Part shown: one piece after another, positions 12,397 to 23,615 of the stretch
Layout of the letters: each line of letters starts with the position of its first letter
How positions within the stretch are numbered: the stretch's first letter is position 1
From: Stichopus chloronotus
Lineage: Eukaryota > Echinodermata > Holothuroidea > Aspidochirotida > Stichopodidae
Direction of reading: 5' to 3'
DNA: 64,000 nt
Assembly (NCBI GenBank): GCA_021234535.1
Contig: CM037850.1
Span: 18,861,388-18,925,387, forward strand
Program-made: the position numbers and the translations under genes
The notes under the pieces: model-generated
What the model was told of the DNA's origin: nothing
What the model saw: the letters and a program-made list of their open reading frames with translations, nothing else
The model's database searches: none

Positions 12397-15300
12397 ATGG
12401 CGTCCACGGATAACAAAATCGTGGTCATTACTGGCTGTTCTTCTGGGATTGGAATGGAGGCTGCGGTGCTTCTAGCAAAGGAAAGAAATTATAAGGTAGA
12501 GTGAACATACCTAGCAATATGATTTGTGTAATCATAAAGTATAAAGGAACATATTTCTGAGTACAATATGCGTGTATGTTTTAGATGTAGAATATTTTAC
12601 TTACGTTTTGCGTATGTTGTATCGGTGGGGTATGTCCAGATCCCCAGTCATATAAAAGGTAACGTGAGACTGATGCACTTAAAAAAGTTCGTCTTTCGAT
12701 AGTAATGTCTTGTTCTCAATGGGAAATGTAACTCCAGCTTGACGATTGACATACTTTTTTCACTGAAAAATGATGGTATTCTGTCATTTCCTTCATGTAT
12801 TTCAAGTTAAAAGTTAAACAATTAGGAAATAGCCTTGCAAACCCAACTTGAAGGGCATGGGACATTCTGATATAAAAATTCTGTATCTTAATTAAAAATC
12901 ATTTAAATTAAATCTTGGAAAATCAACAGTGTGTGACATAACATTCAACAGTCATAATCAACTTGGCAATCATTGCACTGTTTCCTCCATTCAGTCTACA
13001 ATCTTGGACAAAATTGTTCTGCCACTGTATCTTGCATTGCAAGTATAATACTGAATTTTAGGAGAAAAACATTAAATCCCGCGCCCTTTCGAATGTTGCG
13101 CTGTAGGAGTGAATGTACATTTTGAACAGTAATCCTATAGCCAGCATTGATTCGAAGGGGGGAGCGGGGTGTCCCGAGGTATTTTGTCCAAGATTGTAGC
13201 ATAAACATGGTAATCTCAGATCAGTTCCTTTAATTATAAAATTCCATTTACTTACGCTTGAAAGATATCCGACTACGTGCAGATCTACAGTGGGTCATGA
13301 TTCTTCGAAAGGATGCCATGCTATTACTTAACCTCTTTTACAAGTTTCTAGCCTCAGAAATTACGACCACATGGAGGGTTACAAGTTTAATGTATTTGAT
13401 GTATGTAATCTGTGTAGTCAGACTAGATAAAAGGACATATTGTACCCATGCATTGTGTAAATCTGTATGAATATAACTGGGTGTGTGACTTACAAATGGA
13501 ATCTCTCTTCACATTAAGATATGCTTCCTGGCAAGTGACAGTGAGAAAAGAGAACAACCCATGCAGTGGCACGATGAGCAGGCTATACATTAAAGACTAC
13601 TCTCTTTATTAGAAGGATAAACTTTCATACGGGTAATTTCTTGCCCTATCCGACGGCCACGTACAGTACGGGGATCATACCCAATTATTTTTCCACTTCA
13701 GCAATTCCAAATACGTCAAAATTAGCAAAATGTCATTAAATTAGGATGATATTCAAAGAGGCCTTTCCAAACTCACCTTTTAAATATACATATCTGGTCC
13801 ATGACAGTCTTTCGTATTTCTAGAGCACATCCAACTCAAAACTTTCGGTACCCTTGCCGGGATTCCCGCGCCAATTTAGCATTTTTCTTCCTTTTGCCCT
13901 TCCACTCATGGACATTTAGAGATACCACGGTATTCCCTCTCGGTGAAATCAAGGAGGTGCAATTTACAAGGAGTTACGGCTTTATGCTAATCCTGTTTGA
14001 TCTTCTCCGGTGTGATGAGTGTTCTTATTTGTAAGGGTTGAGTACGCCCCAAAGCGCTCTTTTTCTTATGTGTGACATACCAGATTTCTCAGGGAATCCA
14101 TGTGACTTATCCTATGACAAGATTTACTAAGAACAATGCTTTGATGTCAAGTTAGTTGCCGACATTGAAGACAAACCTTGAGGGGTACAAAAATAAATGA
14201 CTAGTGATTTTTTCCAAAGATATAACACTCTCGAATAAGAAGTTACTAAAGTATACAATATTTACCATATGTTTATGATTGAAATGGATATGAGAATATA
14301 ATTTATCGTGGCAAACTTCTGCAATGTTCACTAATTTTAAAAATAGCCACTGGCAATGTTATAGCTATGGATAAACTTTTGTGTGATTGACGACCTAGCA
14401 GATGTTATGAATCATTGTACGTTAACGTTACAATACCATTTAAGCCCATTGAATGTGTCAGTGGTGAACAAATCAGATGTCTTTGGCGTAAACTAGGTAG
14501 GCCTAGTTCACCTTCAGTATTCCTGCCATTTTGACAGCAAGGTAGCGTCGTTGACAAGTTGCAAGTGTCTCCAATCTAGGTTCGAGATACTGACGGTGAG
14601 TTCACTTTCCCTCTGTATGAAGTAGACTTCTTTTACTGCCCTTCTCTCTTTCAAGGTCATGTAATCTGTCTTTTCTCAGTCTAAATATGACTCAATAAAT
14701 AAAATGATGGAGCTCTGATCGTCATTGTCAAATATTCTTTCGCATTTGCTAGCTTTCTCTGCCGCACCATCAGACTTCCCTTTGTACTGTAAGTCTAGTG
14801 TTATCGTTAGCGTAAAATGACGTCCGTAGCTAGCCTTTATAGAGCTAAGATACCAAATTAAAAGAAAACTCGTACAATATTTTTTTTTAAATTTGTGACG
14901 TCATTAGTTCCAAAGAACTGGAAAGTTCTAAAGTTCCTAATTGAATATGGCAAATAACTTCTGATCATATTTTAATAAAATTATTTCTACCAAGAAAATA
15001 CTGACTGCACTTTTGTCAGGGGCTAACTTGGTTCAATTTGAGAGACTTTAGGGCGATTTCCGTCAATCGTTGGGTTATTTCTATTCCAAAATAATTGATC
15101 TCTTTCAGCTTGGATTCTCTGGCAGTAATTTCCTAAACCCAAATCCACTTAAGTTCACCACACTCTTTTCAAAACGTCTCGATGCTTACCTGTATGGTAC
15201 GTACAGAACGCCGTTAGATGAGTTTATTACATGTCAAACTAAGCTTTAATTAATGCAGACGATACGCAGTTGTATGCAACGTGTAAACACAACGACAATC

Positions 15301-18300
15301 AGTGCATGGCGATTTGTCGACGCTAAAAAGCCAGTTTCTGTAAGAAACGCCATATCTTTTTATTTAAATGAGGTAAAACGTGTTACAGGCTCATGGTCTT
15401 AGATCAGTCCTATCAACTTATGCTGTAATGTTCCACATGCATATGGTCAAGTAAACATCGTTCTCGTGAAGAAGTTCATGTGGGTCAAAGCAATGTTTAG
15501 GTTTTCTTGAGTACCGTTGCAGGGGTATTAGATGTCATGTCCATAGGCAAAATGCGTTTTTATCAAGGTACCGAAGGGGCTGTTGAATATTTTAGTACAA
15601 TCGTAACATCATGAGTAGTTCAAGATAAGAGTGATACCTCGTGCATGTTAATACCAGCGTCTAGCACTGAAGATGGGAGTGCAATGCAATAAGCTGAAAC
15701 TAAATACTCAGAACAGTAGAGATGCTGAAAGGCTCTACTAAACAGTCTCCATAGGGATTCGTTCGACATCATAAGTGATTTTGTTACACAAACGTCGACA
15801 GTGTGTAAACTTGATGTAATATGTATTCCACAACTGGCCACGTCTCAACAAGTTAACAGCTGACTGTTAACAAGTCAAAATTTGATGCAACTAAATCACT
15901 ACATTCATGGCTCTATAGAAATGATGAAAAAAAAATCAACAATCGGGTAGAATCTTGGTAAAAAACAAATAACCGTGGCTTATTTCAGCACTTCCTGCAC
16001 ATTCACCTCATATTTTACTTTCTTTCGTTTAGATTATTGCTACTATGAGGAATCTGAAAAAGAAGGAACCCCTTGAAAAAGCTGCTGGGGAGACGCTTGG
16101 AAAGTCATTAGTTATTAAAGAACTGGATGTCTCAAAGGAAGATTCCATTTTAAAGTTCATCAAAGACACTTTGGAATCCGAGGGAAAGATCGATGTCCTC
16201 AGTAAGTTAATCTATCTACAGGTGCACATGACACACTGTTCAAAATGTAAATTGTAAAACGTAAATTCACAGAAAATAAAATAAAAATACAAAGGGAATA
16301 CAGAATTGTTCTGCCAAATATATAATTGCCAGAAACTCCATATTTCGTTATATTATTTGGTTCTCGACTTCATCGGAATTAAATGTGTGCACATGCCTCC
16401 TAAAGCTGGAAGCCAAAAAAAAAACGTATCTGAAGTCGGTCGCATGGGAGGTCTGGTCAGTAATCTATATAGCTGACATCTCTTCAGCTCCGGTCTCTCT
16501 GGCCTCTTTAGACCCAAACAGCGAATGACCAATTTTAGCAAATTTTCCAACAGTATTGAACTAATTTATGTGTTGAATTTTCGAAGTTTTGTGTTATAAC
16601 AATTGCTAAATTAATTTTGGCATGTGAAAGTGTTGCATCTTACTTATTGTAATTTTTACGTCAAATTTTTACGTCGGATTTAGTTTAGCTATTCAAAAAC
16701 CAAGGTCGGCTTGGTGTCGGTAGTCTAAGCAGGGAGGTGCTAGAGAAGGAGATACAACAAAAGTTTCTTCTTTTGAAGTAGACTAGATTCCGCCGTAATC
16801 GACTCTTTCGTTCACCTCTTGAAGATTCAATGGGATTAAAGGGTATTAGGAACTTAACGTAAAAGATCTAGGTAGTCTTCTCCGTTGTAAATTACCTATC
16901 GACAAATTTTGTCTATAGCTAGAGCATTGCCAGTCGTTATTCCTGAAAATCAGTTTTCAACTTCCGACGCAGTCCGACGCCTATCGCAGTGGAAAAATTT
17001 GATGTTGTGTAACTTATTGAACATGGATACACCCTCTGCCAACTTGCGAAAATAAAATGCAACAGTAAAATAAAGTCTTATGATTGTTTTCGTCATTCGC
17101 ATATGGCAAAGGTCTATGTCTTATATACCAGTCTGTCTTGATTCGAAAGAGATAGCCATCATAGCCAGTCGTTTCGATTTTAAAGACAGTGGTTTTGAGT
17201 TAATTGTCGGCAACGAACCTCTCATCAAAGCTTTTTGCTACGCAATCCTTTTCAAAGATTACAAGCAGGTGTGAATAAAGACTACTTGAATGTCCCTAGA
17301 AGTAAGATACATCACACAAAAGTAAAACGGCACTCTAAGCTGTTCTCATCCCTTTATGAATTGAAAGTTATCACGCCGGAGAAAATGTAACGGGATTAGC
17401 ATAACCTAACCGTCCCGTTGTATCTCCTTCTCTAGCACCTCCCTGGTTTGAGCGAGAAAGTTTCTTGGTCAAATCCAACCGACGATCGAGTGGTCGCGAC
17501 ATCGAAGAGGAGACCGACGTACATCTTTCCTCGGGACCTTCTACTTTCCTGTGTGGGGGTTGTACTACCTGAGAGATAATGTCTTTCTACAAAGACCTTC
17601 GTAGTTCTTTCATAAACAATTCTGGCAGGTTGAAAATTGTCTTCTCTTTTTCAACATTATTACAGTCTCTCAGATATTGTCCTGCAATGGTTATTTTAAC
17701 TTTGATTAACAGTTAACAATGCAGCCTCGGGACAATTTCAAACCTTTGAGACCGTAACTTTGGAGCAGATGCAGTCTCTCTTCCAGACTAATGTCTTCGG
17801 AACAATGAGATTAACACAGGAGGCAGTACGTGACATGAAAAAACGAAAATCAGGACAAATAATATTCATCTCTTCTTTGGCAGGGTTTATGCGTAAGTAT
17901 AAACAGTACGTTAAATGTATTTCCGCCTGTACTGTCTATAAATATGTCCTATCTATTCAATATATTTCCAAGGCTTTTGCATGGCAAGTGCACATGAACT
18001 TCACTTAGGGCACATATACAACTTTAGCAAATGTGAGCATTGTAATTGAAACAATGTGTACCATATAATCATTTTTGTTTATGAATATTGATGTGTGCAG
18101 GGCAGGGATTTTGATAACATAAATTCCCTTGTGAGCGTATCCTAAACGCAGCCGCACGTGTTTTGCGGAGAGTGGCTCACAGTGAGACATGGATCAGAAT
18201 GAGACAAATGCTATTAACTATCATTGGAACATCGTTGAATGTTGCCCGCTTCTTGGTAGAGTTCACTCAAGTATGTGTGTTTCTATGATTGTATATGCTT

Positions 18301-20533
18301 GATCATTACGTACATACCACTCATAAGTGGTATTCTCTCAAACAAAGCTCAATTGGTTAAATTGCTCATCAGAAATTGGTATTAACTTCTACAGCATATA
18401 TTGTTTCTTGATGGTTTTAATAGTTTATAACTAATTGAAACATCATTTTTTTATAAGGAAAAGATTAAATCATTGGGCCCCTATGGGTTGTTTCAGAGTG
18501 TCCCACCGGATAGGGCATATTCAGACAACAGTGGTCAAAATATTTTCAACCTTCACATTGAGTTCATTGTTGAATTCCTTTCAAACACTGGTGATTGAAT
18601 AAAACAAAGTGTCTGGTATACATTGAAGGCATTTAGGTATAAATTTATTGTTCTTCTCAAAAAAGTGCAACACTCTCACTTACACATAGTCAAACTGACT
18701 GAAGTTCGTCTGTTTGTGTACCTCAACGCCTACTTTAATATTACTTGCAAGTGCATTTATTTATTAACTTTTATATTTCAGCCAGCATGTTCAGCGAATT
18801 TTACGTGGCAACTAAGTTTGCACTAGAGGGCTTTGTGGGTTGTCTCGCACCTTATCTTCTACAGTTTAATATCAGGTGAGGATTTCTACAGTATGTCTGT
18901 TACTACGATCTTATGCAACACAAGGAATGCGTGAAAACGTTGGCTTACATGTTGATCTGCGGTGGGACACATGTACATGAAAGGGTTAGGCGTTAATCAT
19001 GAGAAACAATCACATCTTTAAACTTATCCGTATTCAGTCTCTAAACTAGTTTGCCCGCTATCCATTAGCCAATACAGAGGGAATTCAATCCCATTGCGGG
19101 GTTTCGAGAGTCCCGAGGTAGCGAGGTCACAGGACTCTAAAAGAAGAAACAAGCTGGAAGAAAGCTAAAATGTGGAGAGGATTAAAGCAACTTTCATAAT
19201 AAATTCTGACTGCACACTTTAACGGACTTTAAACAGGGCGAAGGGAAAAAGATGACAGATATTCCGTTACAGCGGTCACAATGTAAAGCCATGTGATCAT
19301 TGGGATACTAGTTGACGTAGCATGTACTAGGAAATTTACTGTCCAGGTCTCAGTGGCGGCGCCAGGATGTCAGACTTGAGGGGGGGGGGGGAGGGCACAG
19401 TGAGGGCAGAGGAAAATGTTGGGGGGCAAAGATTTTCGCGGGCAGCGCGAAACCGAGCGCGAAGCGCGAGGCTTTGCGGGTGGGGTCCAAGGGCTCTGAG
19501 GTTTAAGCATATCTCTGGGTGGAAAATTAAGTCCCAAGAGAGGTATATTATTTATTTTTATATTATTTATTTTTTCGGTTGACCGTACTCCAAGGTTCCC
19601 AACTTTTTTCTTTGGGAGTACCATTTCACATTTACGCGGTACCACCGAGTACACACACACCCTAACACACCCGCACACATAGGCTACATACACTTCCATT
19701 CCATTCCTATATTTAGGAAAACAACGACATTTCTTTATTTAGGAAAACAACCACCTACCCGACCTTCCCTTATGCTGGACGGTAAACATTCCAGAGAAAA
19801 TTTGTCTGACCAGGCTGGCCTACTGTTGAAGTGGCTACGGGCATGATATTAAAACTGGCAGCCTGTGTACCATAAATTAGGCATTAATCAATCATGGTTC
19901 CCCGGAAGCTGTTCTTATTCAGTCCAATGCCAATACATAGTTTTGTGATTAATTTTTGATGAGTACAAGATCTGATTGGGAAGGGTGAGAGCAACTGGGG
20001 GGCAACTGGGGGGGGAAGGAAAAAATCTGGAGGGGCAAATGCCCCCTCGTGCCCCCCCCCCCCCCCCCCCGTAGCGCCGCCACTGCCAGGTCTACTGTTT
20101 TGTATGATTTAATATCTTTTCTATCGTTATGTGTTCTTTGCCAAGTTCTGTCGTACCTGACGCAGTTTGATCGTTATTATTGCACAGAGTGAGTTCCATT
20201 CAACCCGGTCCGGTGACGACTGCTTTTATCCAGAACATCGACGCAAATAATCAAGGAGCCATTCCGGGTTTCAGTGATGCAGCTAAACAACAGGAACTTG
20301 ATCCTGAAGACAAAGCTCTCATGGATAAACACATGGTACATAAGGGTAGCATGATCTCTAGCCAGCAGCAAACGGGGGCAGAGGTTGCAGAAGTTATCAG
20401 GACATGCGTTCAAAGTGAAAAGCCAAATGTGCTTATGCCAACCAGCGCTTTTGTAGAGTCGTCTTTAAAGCAGATTTTGGTTGATCCTACAGGCAACAAG
20501 ATTAGGGATCAACTATCAGAAATGTTGAAGTAA
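12397..20533 (+). CDS. RDH8/17-beta-HSD1-like short-chain dehydrogenase, gene A
   Basis: Five exons with GT-AG introns: 12397-12495, 16033-16201, 17713-17892, 18782-18875, 20188-20533, giving 295 residues, close to the ~300 of retinol dehydrogenase 8. It is a classical SDR. The cofactor motif TGCSSGIG is at residues 12-19, and MRN near 38-40 has the Arg usual in NADP(H)-preferring members. LDVS, INNAA (90-94), catalytic Asn116, Ser143/144, Tyr157 and Lys161 (YxxxK) are all present, and QPGPV follows. Family members reduce or oxidise retinoids or steroids at membranes; the true substrate here is unknown. The start has an AAAATGG context and matches gene B exactly. Introns 2 and 4 carry transposon insertions. 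It is convergent with gene B. A 17-beta-hydroxysteroid dehydrogenase role is the main alternative. Confidence 0.9.
16732..17443. mobile_element. Mutator-like nonautonomous insertion with 27-bp TIRs
   Basis: Perfect 27-bp inverted repeats (GGGAGGTGCTAGAGAAGGAG plus GATACAAC) lie at 16732-16758 and 17417-17443, in intron 2 of gene A. Flanks TAGTCTAAGCA (16721-16731) and TGGTTTGAGCG (17444-17454) look like a diverged 9-11 bp target duplication. Gene B (near 34120) and gene C (near 63812) have a single uninterrupted GGTCTGAGCA at the matching place. There is no transposase frame. TIR length and TSD size suggest a MULE-type element. Part of the interior resembles sequence in intron 1 of A (about 14.0-14.5 kb) and B (37.1-37.6 kb). 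Confidence 0.7.
19351..20085. mobile_element. hAT-like nonautonomous transposon in intron 4 of gene A
   Basis: The ends read CAGTGGCGGCGCCA at 19351 and, inverted, CAGTGGCGGCGCTAC ending at 20085. A perfect 8-bp target duplication CCAGGTCT flanks it (19343-19350 and 20086-20093). An 8-bp TSD with CAGNGGCG-type ends is characteristic of hAT elements. Gene B keeps the empty site with one copy of the target (reverse strand near 32255-32265). The interior has long G and C runs (19380-19391, 20051-20070) and no transposase frame, so it is nonautonomous. Confidence 0.85.
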
Positions 20534-20686
20534 AAACTACGGTCTGACTGGTATGGGGTTATGTCTGGATGAAGCAATCTATGTTGTTCTCAAGTTAAAG
20601 ATGATTCTGGAACATACAAGTCAAGATTAGGACGTCGACATTTGTGAGATCAGCTGAATAACCTGTTTTTTGTTAAGGGTGAATGT

Positions 20687-20692
20687 AATAAA
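20687..20692 (+). promoter_or_regulatory. Poly(A) signal of gene A
   Basis: AATAAA lies 154 bp after the stop within the context GTAATAAA. The same context occurs in reverse downstream of gene B (31622-31627) and gene C (61951-61956), which supports it as the shared 3' end signal. Confidence 0.6.
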
Positions 20693-23615
20693 GTAGGCTG
20701 TCAGTTGGTATTCAGTTGGGTGAGTTGTGGACAAATTTAGTGATGTCTGTCACTAACTCGGGGTTCCGATGAAAACAAAAAGTACAGTGAACCTTGAATC
20801 GATGTCAGGGTGACGACATCTCATATCGAGCAGCCCTGTATGCTGTGAACAAAGGCTTCAGTGGACCGTACCCAAAGATGTTCCATATAGACGTTAAATG
20901 TCATCGATGCGTTCAAAGAAAATTTTTGGCGAAAGTGCCTTACAGATATCTGGAAAAGACACTTCAGACCAGCCCTTTAAGTGTAATTTTAAACATGAAA
21001 CATAGGAGACATGCCAGCGTTATTATAAACACTGTAAAATTATACACTCGAAATACGTTCAAGCACGATTCTTCGCCCTCTTCTTTCTTTTTGGCAATTC
21101 CGTTGTGTTTTCTCTGGGTTTTCTATTGCTATGTTTTCTATTCTTCTATGGGTTATGACTGTTTTAGTATCAAGGGGACGTATATGGAAGGTACAGATTT
21201 CGTTGTTCCCATGTGATGCTGATTATTTTGCGTTATACAAGATGAGAGCCTCAATGTCTGGTCCTCTCCTTTACGGACACATAAACAATAGCCGGAGGAG
21301 GAAGGGTTAGGCTGGGTTAAGATCAGTGTTGGTGATGCCCCAGATTTTTTTGTTTTAAAGGATGGGACTAAAACTAATGACAGATTGTAGTAGAAATGAA
21401 GCTGTTGATAGAGGCGAGAAGTACGGCGAGAACTAGAGTTGAGCAATAATTAAAGTTAGAGGTATGGAGTCATCACCATATGCAGACAATAATGTTGTAG
21501 ATGATATAGGAAGAAAAAGTAAACGCAGTTTCAAATTGGTGGCGCTATCTGGTCACTTTACTCTGAAGCCTAGACCTTTTATTCGCTAACACTGTCGTCA
21601 GACGAACTCCACCGTAAATAGCATTATGGAAGCATTTGAGAAGTTGTTATTCAAAATTAAGTTTACGAAAAACGATAGCGTTCCATAAATAGTATTTATA
21701 TTGCTTCATGTTCTATATAGTTAGTAGTACGTGGAAGGACGGAAACCTACATGGAAAACTATCCTTGCAGTTCGTTGCCCTCATAAACTGTGGTTACGTG
21801 TTCATAACCACATTCTCCTAGTGTTATCTTATTGTCTCGTATGATGTTTTGTCCTCCACAGAATGTCTTCTGTGCACCGAAGCTCCTTTCGTTTCGGTTT
21901 TTACTTCTGTTTTTGATTTCTTATTTTGTTTTTGCTGTTCCGGTTGCTGCTTTTAAATTGTTTGCTGTTTATTCTGGCAAGAGATTATTTAGTGCATGTA
22001 TTTTGTAGCCAAGCCGCCATATATCACAGACGTTTTGGTAACAATATATATAATCCAAGGTGTTACTTTACTCGTGTTCGTTTTTTTTTTTTTTTTTTTT
22101 TTTTGTCTGGGCTTGACTTTGGTAATCCTAATACATAATCTGGCCCAGCAATCAAATTGTCAAACGGCATTTATATTTACGGTAGGTGAAACGATAGGTG
22201 AGACGAGAGCAAATGTCACGGATGACGTGACCTTAAATCCCCTCTAGTTTTTACTCAATTCTCCTTTTCTATTCTGTTACAGAATACGTTCATGTCATTG
22301 GAACATTTGAAGCAAGCCGTGCTATTGACTGTTTTTTTTTTTTTTTTTTAACGCACACCACACAGAGAACTCATAAAGTCGAGTCATGGCGCAGTCCCGT
22401 AGCCAATGGGGTTGGGGTTAAGGGTAAATTTTGGGTAAATTTGGGAAAATTTGAGAAATTTTGCGTGATTTTGGGTGTCCGTGATGCACGAAACATGCCT
22501 GAGTGGCGTTCCTCAGATATACCCCGTCGCTACAGCAGGCTGGGACCTTACAGTTCAATGAGTGGAACTATACAACCACGGAACTATGTACCTGTACAAC
22601 TAAACACTGACAGACAATTCTTTTTTGTAACCTAAATTAAACAGCGAAATAAGCAAAAACATAACATAAAAGCATAAATATTAATTCAACATCATTCAGT
22701 TAAGTCCGAAGTAATCGACAGGCATGAAAAAAAGAATTAGAATCTGAATTAGGCAAATAAATATTTCACCTGCAAGTGCAAAGCGAAATGAAAAAGAAAA
22801 CTAAAATCATAACTTAAAAAGCAGGAAATCCTGGAGATATATTCAGTTAAATCTAGCATCAAGTATAGCCACCATTTTGCATCAAGTCCACCCCACAAAA
22901 TCGATTTTTTTTTCTAATGCCCCCCCCCCCCCAGGTCAGTCATCAGCTCCATCATATCACAAGTTCACACTTACAGGCTCAGACAGTGGCATAAGTGTAA
23001 GGGAGAGAGCGAGGGCATTGCCAACTCTCATTGCCCAGCCTAACAAAGTAAAATGAAAACAAACGTTCATGGACGCGTGGATAAATCTTAATTGATGTTA
23101 TGCTAACTGCAACTTTAAATTTTATTAGGGATTTTGTTATAGGGACTCTGAAGTGCTATTTCCGGGATTCTGATAGGTTTGTTACAACAAAAGTTTCTAT
23201 GTTGCGCTCCAACCGATGTGGCACTGAGCTTACTGATAGTCTCAAGGATAAATCTCGGTCCAGGTACACACCAAAACTAGCAACTCTGAGATTGCCACCA
23301 ACCCCCTCCCCCTTGACAAAATTATTTAGCCTGCAGTGCTGTGTATCCCAAATTCTGTAAAAAGTAAAGAAAATAAAGAAAATCTGGCAAGTTTTTTATT
23401 CAACTTTATTTTGTAGAATGCACAAAACGTAGATCACACTTTCCTAGTACACTAAAATACAGTCACGTGGGTACTCCTTATCTGGTAATTTTCTGATCAT
23501 TTTGCATTTGCTCATTTTTTATTGAACGGAATATGTTATTGCAAACGAAAGCGTAGAAAGTGACTGGTCATATTGTACCTATAGCCTGTGAAATATCTGA
23601 GAGGTCCTGATTTGT

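Larger units (their letters stand above)
11030..23613 (+). repeat. Segmental inverted duplication, left arm (gene A)
   Basis: This arm matches the reverse complement of 28720-39500 through 5' flank, all exons, parts of all introns and about 3 kb of 3' flank. Boundaries are inferred by eye. The left end is near TGTATGATAGATTTGTAA at about 11066, whose partner is near 39450. The right end is at GAGGTCCTGATTT (about 23601-23613), matched by AAATCAGGACCTC near 28724. Insertions unique to this arm lie at about 11110-11940, 16732-17443, 19351-20085 and roughly 22140-23065. Confidence 0.8.

Noticed and set aside
20794..21216. Frame reading ISYRAALYAVNKG and its partner at 31116-31370 as a conserved small protein
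   Set aside because: The gene C counterpart is frameshifted and the rest of the frames diverge, so it looks like duplicated noncoding flank.
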